The notes under the pieces are model-generated. The model did no database searches and was not told the origin of the DNA. It saw only the letters and a list, made by a program, of their open reading frames with translations. A stretch of 64,000 nt of DNA, taken from NCBI GenBank assembly GCA_003488005.1, contig DNND01000053.1:43570-107569 (forward strand). Reading direction: 5' to 3'. The stretch is from Blastocatellia bacterium. Lineage in GTDB: Bacteria; Acidobacteriota; Blastocatellia; Pyrinomonadales; Pyrinomonadaceae. The position numbers were made by a program, and so were the translations under genes. Each line of letters opens with the position of its first letter. The first letter of the stretch is position 1. Below, piece after piece: positions 1-8,879 of the stretch.

Positions 1-167
1 AGGCCGTCGCCCATGACGAGCCCTTTATCGGTTTGGGCGATGAGTTCTTTCCCATGTGGCGCGTCGAACGCATTTCGAGGGACGAAGCTGCCGGCGAGCA
101 GCCCTCGCTTAGCCAACAGGTCGAACGCCGCACCGGCCACACGGTTACTGAACTGATCGAACGTTGA
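1..167 (+). CDS. 3' end of an unidentified protein
   Basis: An open frame enters from the left edge and stops with TGA at 165-167, about 120 bp before recA. The visible 54 residues include DEFFPMW and end TVTELIER, a soluble, charged C-terminus with no membrane segment. I do not recognise the family; the usual recA neighbours CinA and ThpR do not match this tail. Codon use resembles neighbouring genes, so it is probably a real gene cut by the window edge. Confidence 0.55.
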   Translation, partial: AVAHDEPFIGLGDEFFPMWRVERISRDEAAGEQPSLSQQVERRTGHTVTELIER

Positions 168-207
168 ACTAATCGAAAAAATAGTTTGTTGCAAGTATGA
201 AACACTG

Positions 208-236
208 TTCCATTCTCGCGTCCGTTGTGCTATGCT
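208..236 (+). promoter_or_regulatory. Putative sigma70-type promoter of recA
   Basis: TTCCAT (208-213) and TATGCT (231-236) are separated by 17 bp and lie about 50 bp upstream of the recA start. The -10 is good, the -35 only fair. No LexA operator of the E. coli, Bacillus or alphaproteobacterial type could be recognised around it. Confidence 0.45.
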
Positions 237-284
237 CAGCGCCAAGTTGGTCACCAGCGTTGAGAAAAGGAGCGGAAGAAAGAG

Positions 285-1361
285 ATGAGTGCCATGGCAT
301 CTGAAGATCGAATAAGCGCAGACCGCGGTAAGGCAGTCGAAGCGGCTCTAGCAAGCATTGAAAAAAGATTTGGCAAGGGATCAATCATGCGCATGGGCGA
401 GCGTGAGGTCTCAGACATACCCGCCATTTCAACCACCTCTTTAAGTCTGGACGTGGCGGTGGGGATTGGCGGCGTGCCGCGCGGCCGCATTATTGAAATC
501 TATGGCCCTGAGAGTTCCGGCAAAACGACCCTGGCCCTACACATCGTTGCCGAGGCGCAAAAGGCGGGCGGCGTGGCTGCTTACATCGATGCCGAACACG
601 CAATGGATTCCGATTACGCAGGTAAACTCGGGGTCGATATCGATCAGTTGTTGATTTCTCAGCCGGATTCCGGCGAGCAGGCCCTGGAAATTGCCGAAGC
701 GCTGGTGCGCTCAAACGGCATCGACGTGATCGTCGTCGACTCGGTCGCCGCGCTGGTCCCTCGCGCAGAACTCGATGGTGAGATGGGCGATTCGTTGCCG
801 GGCTTGCAGGCGCGCCTGATGTCCCAGGCACTGCGCAAACTAACGGCGATTGTGGCGCAGTCGAATACCTGCTTCATCTTCATCAACCAGATTCGCGAAA
901 AAATCGGCGTGATGTTCGGCAGTCCCGAAACCACGACTGGCGGCCGCGCGCTCAAGTTTTATTCTTCCATGCGCCTCGACATCCGGCGCATCGGCGCCAT
1001 CAAGGACGGAGACCGGGTGGTGGGCAACCGCACCAAAGTCAAAGTCGCCAAGAATAAAGTGGCGCCGCCGTTCCGCGAGTGCGAGTTTGACATCATGTAC
1101 GGCGAGGGCATCTCGCGCGAAGGCGATGTTCTGGATTTGGCAGTCGCGCAAAATGTCGTCGATAAAAGCGGCGCGTGGTTTTCCTACAAAGGCGACCGCC
1201 TGGGACAAGGACGCGAAAATTCAAAAGTGTCATTGAAAGAAAATCCCGACCTGCTCAAGCGCATTGAAAGAGAAGTAAAGGTGAAACTCGGCCTGCCGGT
1301 GCGCGAAGAAAAGCCTGAGCCGGCGCCAGTCGCCAAGGCTGCGACCGCGGACAAGAAGTAA
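285..1361 (+). CDS. recA: Recombinase RecA
   Basis: RecA forms ATP-dependent filaments on single-stranded DNA, carries out homologous strand exchange and stimulates LexA-type self-cleavage. The 358-residue protein has the usual length. Walker A is GPESSGKT at residues 74-81, a [10 protein letters not shown] strand forms Walker B, and the loop L2 region ([10 protein letters not shown]) is intact. The tail is Lys/Glu/Pro/Ala-rich, as is normal for RecA. The ATG at 285 has a purine-rich Shine-Dalgarno (AAAGGAGCGGAAG) just upstream; a second ATG at residue 4 is less well placed. It is monocistronic: its own promoter lies upstream and a strong terminator follows. Confidence 0.98.
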   Translation: MSAMASEDRISADRGKAVEAALASIEKRFGKGSIMRMGEREVSDIPAISTTSLSLDVAVGIGGVPRGRIIEIYGPESSGKTTLALHIVAEAQKAGGVAAYIDAEHAMDSDYAGKLGVDIDQLLISQPDSGEQALEIAEALVRSNGIDVIVVDSVAALVPRAELDGEMGDSLPGLQARLMSQALRKLTAIVAQSNTCFIFINQIREKIGVMFGSPETTTGGRALKFYSSMRLDIRRIGAIKDGDRVVGNRTKVKVAKNKVAPPFRECEFDIMYGEGISREGDVLDLAVAQNVVDKSGAWFSYKGDRLGQGRENSKVSLKENPDLLKRIEREVKVKLGLPVREEKPEPAPVAKAATADKK

Positions 1362-1380
1362 GCGAAGTATAGAAATAAAC

Positions 1381-1429
1381 AGGCGTTCGGCCCCGAGTTC
1401 TTAATTGTTCCCGGCCGAACGCCTTTTTT
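1381..1429 (+). terminator. Rho-independent terminator of recA
   Basis: A perfect 12-bp stem, AGGCGTTCGGCC (1381-1392) with GGCCGAACGCCT (1413-1424), is followed by a run of T (1424-1429). It starts 19 bp after the recA stop codon. Confidence 0.92.
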
Positions 1430-1492
1430 GTGCCTTGCTTAACGCTTTACAGTCCGGCAGTCTAAACCGATAATCCGGCGCGGCAGTTTTTC

Positions 1493-1534
1493 GGGTGTCA
1501 GGTGCCAGGTATCGGGAGCCGGGTACCAGGCATC
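1493..1534 (+). repeat. Six in-phase 7-bp repeats, single arm
   Basis: Six consecutive heptamers GGGTGTC, AGGTGCC, AGGTATC, GGGAGCC, GGGTACC, AGGCATC (consensus RGGTRYC) lie between the recA terminator and the amidohydrolase start, ending 16 bp before its ATG. Unlike most arrays in this window no inverted second arm is visible. Confidence 0.7.
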
Positions 1535-1550
1535 GGTAGATCCGAACCCA

Positions 1551-2882
1551 ATGAACGAATCCATTCTCATTAAAGGCGGAACGCTTCTGACCATGGACGC
1601 GCATGAGGCGGTTCATGAAGGAGATCTGCTGATTGAAGGCGGCCGCATCACCAGGCTTGCTGAAACCGGAATGACGGCAGACGTCGTCATCGATGCTACC
1701 GATTGTGCTGTCTTACCCGGATTCGTTCAAACTCACATTCATCTCTGTCAGACCCTTTTTCGCGGCGCCGCTGACGATCTGTCGTTGCTTGACTGGCTCA
1801 AGAAACGCGTCTGGCCGATGGAAGCGGCGCACACCGCCGAATCAATTAGGGCTTCAGCCCAACTGGGTATTGCGGAATTGATTAAGAGCGGAACAAGCTG
1901 CGCGCTGACCATGGAAACAGTCAGCCACACTGAAGAAGTTTTCAAAGCTGTCGAAGAGACTGGATTCCGCGCCACCGTCGGCAAGTGCATGATGGACCGC
2001 GGCGACGATGTGCCTGCTGGGCTTCAGGAAAAAACAGACGAATCGATTAATACCTCACTGGAGTTGCTTGAACGCTGGCACGGTTCTGCGAATGGCCGGA
2101 TACGCTATTGCTTTGCGCCACGTTTCGCGCTGAGTTGCACCAGTGAGCTTCTGGCTCGCGTCGGGCAGCTTGCGCGCGAGCGCGGCGTCATGGTCCACAC
2201 GCATGCCTCAGAAAACCGCAACGAGTGCGAACTGGTCGAGCGTGATTCAGGTTTGCGCAATATCGCATATCTTGATTCGTTGGGCTTATCGGGCAGCCAC
2301 GTGATGCTGGCCCATTGCGTTCATCTGGACGAACAGGAATTGGAAATACTTTCAACGACGCAGACTAATGTGGCCCACTGTCCCTCCTCGAATTTGAAAC
2401 TTGGTTCGGGCATCGCTCCAGTCGCAGCCATGCTGGATCGAGGCATCTCCGTTTCGCTCGGCGCTGATGGCGCTGCCTGCAACAACCGGCTCGACATGTT
2501 TACAGAAATGCGCGCGATGGCGCTGCTCCAAAAAGCTTTACATGGTCCCGAAGTCATTCCTGCCGGCCGCGCCCTTCGTATCGCAACAATTGATGGCGCC
2601 CGGGCACTGGAACTCGAAAGCGAGATTGGCAGTTTGGAGATTGGCAAGCGCGCCGATGTGATCGTTGTAGCCCTCGACAACGTTCATTCGATTCCGCGCG
2701 CGCCTGGGTTGGTGTCGACATTAGTTTACTCGGCGCAGGCGAACGATGTCAGGGATGTGATAATCGATGGCGCGGTCGTCATGCGCGAGCGGCAGCTCGT
2801 CAACGCAAACGAAAAAAATATTATTGCGGACGCGACGCTGCAACGGAAAAACTTAATGATGCGTGCTGGAATTGAAGAGTAG
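1551..2882 (+). CDS. Metal-dependent amidohydrolase / deaminase (5'-deoxyadenosine, MTA/SAH deaminase-like)
   Basis: A 443-residue member of the cytosine-deaminase/atrazine-chlorohydrolase branch of amidohydrolases, cytoplasmic, predicted to deaminate or hydrolyse a nucleoside-like or aminated heterocyclic substrate. Metal ligands are visible: HxH at residues 62-64 after LPGFVQT, a His in VHTHASE, a His in LAHCVH and the Asp of LGADGAA. The NLKLGSG loop and the GKRADVIV return to the small beta-sandwich are typical of SAH/MTA and 5'-deoxyadenosine deaminases. The exact substrate cannot be read from sequence; 8-oxoguanine or guanine deaminase remain possible. The ATG at 1551 has no clear Shine-Dalgarno and follows the heptamer array closely. 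Confidence 0.85.
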   Translation: MNESILIKGGTLLTMDAHEAVHEGDLLIEGGRITRLAETGMTADVVIDATDCAVLPGFVQTHIHLCQTLFRGAADDLSLLDWLKKRVWPMEAAHTAESIRASAQLGIAELIKSGTSCALTMETVSHTEEVFKAVEETGFRATVGKCMMDRGDDVPAGLQEKTDESINTSLELLERWHGSANGRIRYCFAPRFALSCTSELLARVGQLARERGVMVHTHASENRNECELVERDSGLRNIAYLDSLGLSGSHVMLAHCVHLDEQELEILSTTQTNVAHCPSSNLKLGSGIAPVAAMLDRGISVSLGADGAACNNRLDMFTEMRAMALLQKALHGPEVIPAGRALRIATIDGARALELESEIGSLEIGKRADVIVVALDNVHSIPRAPGLVSTLVYSAQANDVRDVIIDGAVVMRERQLVNANEKNIIADATLQRKNLMMRAGIEE

Positions 2883-2928
2883 GGAAGTTGCGTGCTGGCC
2901 GGGGAATTTATGAGTGCTGAAAATAGCT

Positions 2929-2983
2929 GTGCCAGCTCGAAGGTAGCGACTGCGGGGGGCGCGATCGGCGGCCGAGCTGGCAC
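2929..2983. repeat. Intergenic inverted repeat
   Basis: GTGCCAGCTCG (2929-2939) is repeated in inverse as CGAGCTGGCAC (2973-2983), a perfect 11-bp stem with a 33-nt GC-rich loop, 46 bp after the amidohydrolase stop. No T-run follows, so it is not a canonical intrinsic terminator. The rest of this 311-bp gap holds only the tRNA promoter. Confidence 0.6.
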
Positions 2984-3141
2984 TGGCGGGCACTTTCAAG
3001 TTTGAATCGGATGTCGTCTTTCAACTGGACTGACGTTTGGGCGCCAACCCCATCCTCAACGGCCCGAATTATACACCCGGCCAGTAATCAGTCAACGCTT
3101 TTTTGTGACTAATATGACAGATTGCCAAGTTCCCGCGTAAT

Positions 3142-3171
3142 TTGACAGTTCTTTTCACTACTCCCTATACT
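3142..3171 (+). promoter_or_regulatory. Sigma70-type promoter of tRNA-Phe
   Basis: A consensus TTGACA (3142-3147) and TATACT (3166-3171), spaced by 18 bp, lie 22 bp upstream of the tRNA 5' end. This is among the best matches to a housekeeping promoter in the window. Confidence 0.85.
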
Positions 3172-3193
3172 ACGCGGTCTTTCCTGCCCGGTT

Positions 3194-3269
3194 GGCCAGG
3201 TAGCTCAGTTGGTAGAGCGCGGCCCTGAAAAGGCCGGCGTCGGCGGTTCGATCCCGTCCCTGGCCACCA
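3194..3269 (+). tRNA. tRNA-Phe (anticodon GAA)
   Basis: A 76-nt cloverleaf. The acceptor GGCCAGG pairs with CCTGGCC, the D-arm holds AGCTCAGTTGGTAGAGC, the anticodon stem CGGCC/GGCCG encloses loop CTGAAAA with anticodon GAA, and the T-arm contains GGTTCGATCC. CCA is encoded at 3267-3269. It stands alone, driven by the promoter immediately upstream. Confidence 0.96.
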
Positions 3270-3280
3270 AAAAATCCGGA

Positions 3281-3474
3281 AATCGTGAATCGTGAATCGT
3301 AAATCGTGAATCGTAATTCCGCGTTATCAGGACGATCCGCGTTCTGTACAGCCTCAAGTGTTTGAGTCTTGGTTAGATTCTGGTCATTTCCTTGGGAGGC
3401 CCGATGCTCGTCAGTAACACTCAATCACTATTTGCGATTTACGATTCACGATTTACGATTCACGATTCACGATT
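3281..3474. repeat. Inverted pair of 7-bp repeat arrays (AATCGTR)
   Basis: The left arm has five in-phase heptamers from 3281 to 3315 (AATCGTG, AATCGTG, AATCGTA, AATCGTG, AATCGTA). The right arm has six heptamers from 3433 to 3474 in inverse orientation (TGCGATT, TACGATT, CACGATT, ...). The spacer of 117 bp is unique sequence. The element fills the convergent gap between tRNA-Phe and the receiver gene, starting 12 bp after the tRNA and ending 8 bp before the opposing stop codon. Confidence 0.9.
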
Positions 3475-3482
3475 TTACCGCT

Positions 3483-3965
3483 CTACCGCGCCCAGTAATG
3501 CTTGATGCGTTCAGCCAGCATCGGAAAGGGAACGTAGTCAGCCGTGCGGCCGGCGCGGCGCAGTTCCTCGACCATGCGCATGGCGCCGTCAGCATTACGC
3601 GTATGAACCATAATTGTCGAAGCGCGTTGCACCTCCGGATTCGCAGCCAGCCATAAGGCGATTGCGTAGCCCGTGCGTTCATCGTCGCTACTTGGCGCGT
3701 GATAATGCTCAGGATGGAGATCGTGATCCAAAAAGATTGCGTCGTAAGCATTTGTGCTGAGCATCTGCAGGGCTCGTTCGACGGTAACGGCAATGTCAAC
3801 CTGATCGCCTTTGAAACGCGCGGCAAACCAACGATGCCGGCGCTGGTCGTCGTCCAGCAGAAATACACGGATCGGGTGTCGCTCAGCCTTTGTCCGGCTG
3901 AGGCCCAATTTACTCAGTAATGAATGCAGTAACGGCATTTCGTTTTCGATAAATTCGCCATTCAT
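3483..3965 (-). CDS. Cyclic-phosphate-processing receiver-like (cREC) protein
   Basis: A 160-residue protein with a receiver-type fold: strand VFLLDDDQ holds the acidic pair near the N-terminus, YDAIFLDHDL holds the phospho-acceptor-position Asp and TIMVHTRN forms the fourth strand. The extra DHDLH motif and the HYHAPSSDD stretch resemble the cREC family, receiver-like domains proposed to process cyclic phosphates and not to act as ordinary response regulators. No output domain or partner kinase is nearby. The ATG at 3965 was preferred because AAGGGG lies 12 nt upstream; a TTG four codons earlier sits too close to that site. Function beyond the fold is not known. Confidence 0.7.
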   Translation of the reverse strand: MNGEFIENEMPLLHSLLSKLGLSRTKAERHPIRVFLLDDDQRRHRWFAARFKGDQVDIAVTVERALQMLSTNAYDAIFLDHDLHPEHYHAPSSDDERTGYAIALWLAANPEVQRASTIMVHTRNADGAMRMVEELRRAGRTADYVPFPMLAERIKHYWAR

Positions 3966-4096
3966 AATAACAACCAACCCCTTATGATTGAAGCATTCTT
4001 CAGACTAAACGAGAAGTATCACGGCAGTTTGGCAAAGTATTCCGAACCCGCCCAGGCAAGTGATGTTTAATTAACACCTTCGAGCGTCGTGGTTCG

Positions 4097-4124
4097 TTGC
4101 CCCAAAGTCACGCGATGCTATAAT
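4097..4124 (+). promoter_or_regulatory. Putative promoter of the DnaC-like gene
   Basis: TTGCCC (4097-4102) and a perfect TATAAT (4119-4124), spaced by 16 bp, lie about 60 bp upstream of the DnaC-like ATG. Confidence 0.5.
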
Positions 4125-4185
4125 TCGACGTCGCAAAGATTCGATTGGTTCGCCGGAGAGTTTTGTTCCTCGACCGTATTCCCGC

Positions 4186-5049
4186 ATGTCAACTGATAAA
4201 CAAGACACAAATGTAGTCAGCATTGCTAAGAATCGTGAGGCCCCGAGGTCGCCCGAGAATGAAAACTTAGGTGGCGATGTCTGCCCGATTTGTTTTGGCA
4301 CAGGCACGCGGCTTGAACAGGGCAAGGGCGCCGTTATTTGCGACTGCCAACGCACCAACAGCGGCTCGCGAGCTCTAGACGCTGCACGCATCCCGCCGCG
4401 CTTTCGCCAGTGCTCATTTCACAACTACTACCCGAAACATGAGTCGCAGTATTTTGCGCACAGCTTTGCGTCGCGGCTGGTCGACGATTATCCGGCAGTT
4501 GAAACCGGACTCTTGCTTATGGGGCCAGTCGGTGTAGGCAAAACGCACCTGGCGATTTCCGTGCTCCGGGATTTAATCGAGAAGAAAGGCGTCGCCTGCC
4601 TCTTTTACGAATCGGGTTCATTGCTGAAAGCCATTCAGGATTCTTACAATCCTATTTCACAAACTTCCGAAACGCGGGTGCTGGCTCCCGTCTACCAAGC
4701 TGAGGTTTTGGTGCTCGACGAGTTGGGGGCGTCAGTGCCGACGAATTGGGTGCGCGACACGCTCTATCAGATAATCAACACGCGCTACAACAACAAACGA
4801 CTAACTATCTTCACCACCAACTATCTCGACGAAGCGCGGACCTCAGCAGAACCCGAGTCGGAAACAACTGCGCCGCGAAGGTCGCGAAAGTTTACTTCTG
4901 AACGCATCCAGGAAATGACTACTTTGGAAGAGCGCATCGGCACTCCCTTGCGCAGCCGTCTTTACGAAATGTGCAAGAAGGTGATGATCGAAGGTGAAGA
5001 CTTTCGCAAGCGCCTGGACCAGCGCCGATCTGACTCGGCCAGAGTTTAA
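4186..5049 (+). CDS. Zinc-finger DnaC/IstB-like ATPase, putative helicase loader
   Basis: A 287-residue AAA+ ATPase of the DnaC/IstB type. An N-terminal zinc site is formed by C33, C36, C52 and C54 (CPIC ... CDC). Walker A is GPVGVGKT at 113-120, Walker B LVLDEL at 175-180, and IFTTNYLDE provides the sensor-1 Asn. The C-terminal part (ERIGTPLRSRLYEMC) carries the arginine-finger and sensor-2 region. Homologues load the replicative DnaB helicase or assist transposases. There is no transposase next to it, so a chromosomal loader role is the likelier inference. A charged insertion (residues about 215-240, SAEPESETTAPRR) splits the sensor region and is unusual for the family. Confidence 0.8.
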   Translation: MSTDKQDTNVVSIAKNREAPRSPENENLGGDVCPICFGTGTRLEQGKGAVICDCQRTNSGSRALDAARIPPRFRQCSFHNYYPKHESQYFAHSFASRLVDDYPAVETGLLLMGPVGVGKTHLAISVLRDLIEKKGVACLFYESGSLLKAIQDSYNPISQTSETRVLAPVYQAEVLVLDELGASVPTNWVRDTLYQIINTRYNNKRLTIFTTNYLDEARTSAEPESETTAPRRSRKFTSERIQEMTTLEERIGTPLRSRLYEMCKKVMIEGEDFRKRLDQRRSDSARV

Positions 5050-5215
5050 GCAGCCAACAGTTTATCCCGCCGATTTCTCTCCGAGACGACGTCATTATCA
5101 AATAGCCTGCCTGGTGGGTGACTGCTCTCGGTCAGGGTGACCTCATTCGACACCCCGACACAGAGCCGCAACTCAGTTGCAACCGCAGAGTTTTTGGGAA
5201 GACTATCCTCGATTC

Positions 5216-5485
5216 ATGACAACAGAAACTCAAACAATGAGAGTGGGAGCACAGGAAACGTTGGACGAACTCTTCGGTGAAAGTCTAATTCCTTTCAGGC
5301 TATCTGCGCATAAAGTGGAGTCGCTCGGGATGGAAGAGTACATCATCCGATTTTACGATAGCCGTTTACATTCTGTTGATGTTTCCTGGAAACCGGGCCA
5401 GGTATTCAAATCAGTTTTCCGCGCCGCTGTCTTAGGCAGAGTTACGAGACTTACCGAACCTCGCGAGCTGGCACGTTCTGCCTAA
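5216..5485 (+). CDS. Small hypothetical protein
   Basis: An 89-residue soluble protein with MTTETQTMRVG at the N-terminus and a core including YIIRFYDSRLHSVDVSW. I recognise no family. It has a plausible mixed alpha/beta composition, no signal peptide and no membrane segment. The ATG at 5216 was chosen; an upstream in-frame TTG at 5177 lacks a ribosome site, and a further ATG at residue 8 is possible. It lies between the DnaC-like gene and carB on the same strand but separated from both by about 160 bp. Confidence 0.6.
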   Translation: MTTETQTMRVGAQETLDELFGESLIPFRLSAHKVESLGMEEYIIRFYDSRLHSVDVSWKPGQVFKSVFRAAVLGRVTRLTEPRELARSA

Positions 5486-5584
5486 CACGAAGACAATCCC
5501 TGTTACTTTGTCCTCATGTATCAAGCAACCACTTGCTTTCGCAGAGAATGCAGGCGCCGAATTCCGTCGAGTGAAGTTGGTATG

Positions 5585-5590
5585 TATAAT
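5585..5590 (+). promoter_or_regulatory. Putative -10 element of carB
   Basis: A perfect TATAAT 52 bp upstream of the carB ATG. A weak -35 candidate (TTCCGT, 5562-5567) lies 17 bp further upstream. Confidence 0.4.
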
Positions 5591-5642
5591 GCAACGACCG
5601 CGGCTACTCAATTGTTTTTAGTAGTTTGATGTCGCTCGAAGC

Positions 5643-8600
5643 ATGCCCAAACGCACTGACATCCACAAAATTTTAATTATCGGATCCGGTCCAATTGTTA
5701 TTGGGCAGGCATGCGAATTTGACTATTCGGGGACGCAGGCTTGCAAGGCGCTCAGGCAGGAAGGCTACAAAGTCGTGCTGGTGAATTCTAATCCGGCAAC
5801 GATCATGACTGATCCGGAAACGGCTGACGTTACCTACATCGAACCGCTCACAGTTGAAGCGGTCAGCGCCATCATTCGCCTGGAAAGACCCGATGCGTTG
5901 TTGCCGACGGTTGGCGGACAAACTGCATTGAACCTGGCAATCGCCCTGGATGATTCAGGCGTGCTTGAGGAATGCGGCGTCGAAATGATTGGCGCTAAGC
6001 GCGAGGCAATTAAGATCGCCGAAGACCGAATGCTGTTCAAGCAGGCGATGGACGAAGTGGGCCTGGCAATGCCGCGCGGCGGCTTCGCAAAATCCTGGAC
6101 CGAGGCGCAGGAGGTTGTAGAACAGACTGGCTACCCCGCCATCATTCGTCCTTCGTTTACGCTGGGCGGAACTGGCGGTGGCACCGCTTACAACCCGGAA
6201 GAGTTTGAAGAGATCGTAGCAAATGGACTCGCTGCTTCGCCGATGCATGAAGTCCTGATTGAAGAATCGATCATCGGCTGGAAAGAATTTGAGCTCGAAG
6301 TGATGCGCGACATTGCCGACAACGTCGTGATCATTTGTTCTATTGAAAACTTTGATCCGATGGGAGTGCACACCGGCGACTCGATCACAGTTGCGCCGGC
6401 GCAGACGCTGACCGATCGCGAGTATCAGAAGATGCGCGACATGGCCATCACGATTATTCGCAAGGTTGGCGTGGAAACCGGCGGATCGAATATTCAGTTT
6501 GCGGTCAATCCGGATAACGGTGACATTCGCATCATCGAAATGAATCCGCGCGTCTCGCGTTCGTCAGCGCTTGCCTCAAAAGCCACCGGTTTCCCGATTG
6601 CCAAGATCGCGGCAAAACTAGCGGTTGGGTACACACTCGACGAAATTCCCAACGACATTACGAAAAAGACGCCGGCATCTTTCGAGCCGACCATCGATTA
6701 CGTGGTCGCCAAGATTCCCAAGTGGGACTTTGAAAAATTCAAGGAAGCAGAAGACGTGCTGGGCACGCAGATGAAGTCTGTTGGCGAAGTCATGGCCATC
6801 GGCCGCACGTTCAAGGAAGCGCTGTTCAAAGGCCTGCGCTCGCTGGAAGCTGTAAAGCCTTTGCGTTTGGAAGATGTCACCAGCGACGAGGTGCAGCGCA
6901 AGCTGGCGCGTCCGAATTCACAGCGGTTTTCCTACATCACTTATGCGCTGCAACACGACTGGCCCATTTCCGAAATATACCGCCTGTCGCGCGTCGATCC
7001 GTGGTTCCTCGAACAGCTTCAGGACGTGATGGAAATTCAAAAGTCGGTTGAAGGTCTGAAGCTGGAAGAAATACCTGTCGAGCTCTTGCGTTCGTTCAAA
7101 GAGGTGGCGCTGTCCGATCGTCGCCTGGCCTATCTCACCGAAAAAACGGAAGACGAGGTTCGCGCTTTTCGCAAAAAGGCGGGAGTAGTTCCCGTCTACA
7201 AACGGGTCGACACTTGCGGCGCAGAGTTTGAGTCGTTCACACCCTATCTCTATTCGACTTATGAAACTGAGAATGAAGCAGCGCCAACTGATCGTCGCAA
7301 GATCATGATCCTCGGTTCCGGTCCAAATCGCATCGGGCAGGGAATTGAGTTTGACTACTGCTGTTGTCACGCCGCGTTTGCGCTGAGCGCCGCGGGTTTT
7401 GAAACAATCATGGTGAACTGCAATCCGGAAACGGTCTCGACGGATTACGATACTTCAGATCGTCTCTATTTCGAGCCGCTCACGTTTGAAGATGTAATGA
7501 ACATCGTCGATGTTGAAAACCCGGAAGGCGTGATTGTGCAGTTTGGCGGCCAAACGCCGTTGAACCTGGCGATGCGTCTGCACCAGGCGGGCGTTCCGAT
7601 CATCGGCACAGGTGCGGACTCAATTGACCTGGCTGAGGACCGCCAACGTTTCGGCTCGCTGCTGCGCGAGCTGGGCATTCCGCAACCGGAAAATGGAATG
7701 GCCGCAACGGCTGAAGAAGCTAAAGCGGTGGCCGAACAAATCGGTTATCCAGTGTTGGTGCGTCCGAGTTATGTGCTCGGCGGACGCGCCATGGCGATCG
7801 TTTATGACGAAGAGAGTCTGGACCAATACGTGCGCACGGCAGTTGGTTTCACGCCCGACCGGCCGGTGTTGATTGATAAGTTTCTCGAACGCGCGGCGGA
7901 GTTTGATGTCGATGCGCTTGCCGACGAATCAACCTGCGTCATTGCTGCCATTCAGGAGCACATTGAAGAGGCGGGGATTCATTCCGGAGATTCCTCCTGC
8001 GTTCTGCCGCCAGTGCGAATCGATCCCGAGCACATTGAAACGATGCGGCACTACACGCGTCTCTTGGCGAAAGCATTATCAGTTCGCGGCTTGATGAATA
8101 TTCAGTTTGCGATTAAGGACCACCGCGTTTACGTTTTGGAAGTGAATCCGCGCGCGTCACGGACCGTTCCGTTTGTTTCCAAAGCGACGGGCGTTCCGAT
8201 TGCCAGCATCGCGGCGCAGGTGATGGCGGGAAAAGCGTTAAGTGAATTTGGCTTGCCGCCGAATCTGACGGTCAGTCGTTTCTTTATCAAGTCGCCGGTA
8301 TTTCCGTTCGTCAAATTTCCTGGTGTTGATCCAATCCTGAGTCCCGAGATGCATTCCACCGGAGAGGTGATGGGTGTCGGCGACACGTTTGGTGAAGCTT
8401 ACGGCAAAGCGATGTTGGGCGCCGGCCTGACGCTGCCACAGAAGGGAACTGCATTCATCAGCGTCAACGATGCCGACAAAGGGCAGGCGGTGATTCTGGC
8501 GCGCAAGCTGGCCCGTTTGGGTTTCGAACTGATGGCGACTTTGGGCACTGCAGAACGCTTGCGTGAAGTTGGCTTGAAAGTCGCAAACGTTTTCAAGGTG

Positions 8601-8858
8601 AATGAAGGACGGCCGAATATTGTCGACCATATCAAGAGCGGCGAAATCGCATTAGTGATCAATACGCCGTTGGGCCGAGCGTCGCATTTTGATGAACAGG
8701 CGATTCGTCGAGCGTCGTTGCAGCACAACGTTCCCTGCGTCACCACCATGACGGGCGCGCAGGCAATCGAAGAAGCAATCGGCGCTCGAGCCGCCGGCGG
8801 ACCGATGCAGGTGCGGTCGTTGCAGGAGTTGCACGCGGTGAGCGCGGCAGTTAGATAG
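5643..8858 (+). CDS. carB: Carbamoyl-phosphate synthase large subunit
   Basis: CarB makes carbamoyl phosphate from bicarbonate, glutamine-derived ammonia and two ATP, feeding arginine and pyrimidine synthesis. The 1071 residues match the usual length. Two homologous halves are clear: each opens with an IxGSGPxxIGQ nucleotide-site strand (residues about 11-20 and 557-566) and carries an ATP-grasp domain ([20 protein letters not shown]). The C-terminal part from about residue 935 ([16 protein letters not shown]) is the MGS-like allosteric domain. The small subunit gene carA is not adjacent; here carB is followed after 21 bp by a CoA-binding protein gene, with which it may be co-transcribed. Confidence 0.97.
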   Translation: MPKRTDIHKILIIGSGPIVIGQACEFDYSGTQACKALRQEGYKVVLVNSNPATIMTDPETADVTYIEPLTVEAVSAIIRLERPDALLPTVGGQTALNLAIALDDSGVLEECGVEMIGAKREAIKIAEDRMLFKQAMDEVGLAMPRGGFAKSWTEAQEVVEQTGYPAIIRPSFTLGGTGGGTAYNPEEFEEIVANGLAASPMHEVLIEESIIGWKEFELEVMRDIADNVVIICSIENFDPMGVHTGDSITVAPAQTLTDREYQKMRDMAITIIRKVGVETGGSNIQFAVNPDNGDIRIIEMNPRVSRSSALASKATGFPIAKIAAKLAVGYTLDEIPNDITKKTPASFEPTIDYVVAKIPKWDFEKFKEAEDVLGTQMKSVGEVMAIGRTFKEALFKGLRSLEAVKPLRLEDVTSDEVQRKLARPNSQRFSYITYALQHDWPISEIYRLSRVDPWFLEQLQDVMEIQKSVEGLKLEEIPVELLRSFKEVALSDRRLAYLTEKTEDEVRAFRKKAGVVPVYKRVDTCGAEFESFTPYLYSTYETENEAAPTDRRKIMILGSGPNRIGQGIEFDYCCCHAAFALSAAGFETIMVNCNPETVSTDYDTSDRLYFEPLTFEDVMNIVDVENPEGVIVQFGGQTPLNLAMRLHQAGVPIIGTGADSIDLAEDRQRFGSLLRELGIPQPENGMAATAEEAKAVAEQIGYPVLVRPSYVLGGRAMAIVYDEESLDQYVRTAVGFTPDRPVLIDKFLERAAEFDVDALADESTCVIAAIQEHIEEAGIHSGDSSCVLPPVRIDPEHIETMRHYTRLLAKALSVRGLMNIQFAIKDHRVYVLEVNPRASRTVPFVSKATGVPIASIAAQVMAGKALSEFGLPPNLTVSRFFIKSPVFPFVKFPGVDPILSPEMHSTGEVMGVGDTFGEAYGKAMLGAGLTLPQKGTAFISVNDADKGQAVILARKLARLGFELMATLGTAERLREVGLKVANVFKVNEGRPNIVDHIKSGEIALVINTPLGRASHFDEQAIRRASLQHNVPCVTTMTGAQAIEEAIGARAAGGPMQVRSLQELHAVSAAVR

Positions 8859-8879
8859 AACTGGGAGAAGGAGCGACTT

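Noticed and set aside
181..284. SOS (LexA) box upstream of recA
   Set aside because: No palindromic match to a known LexA operator could be found; lineage-specific boxes may exist but cannot be claimed.
169..384. 71-codon minus-strand frame over the recA promoter
   Set aside because: It is antisense to recA and its promoter and has no family resemblance or ribosome site.
2929..2983. Intrinsic terminator for the amidohydrolase gene
   Set aside because: The stem is strong but has a 33-nt loop and no T-run, so it was listed as a repeat only.
3281..3474. Possible CRISPR array
   Set aside because: Units are 7 bp without spacers between them, arms are inverted, and no cas genes are present.
4071..4391. 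106-codon minus-strand frame over the start of the DnaC-like gene
   Set aside because: It is antisense to the zinc-finger region and promoter and has arbitrary composition.
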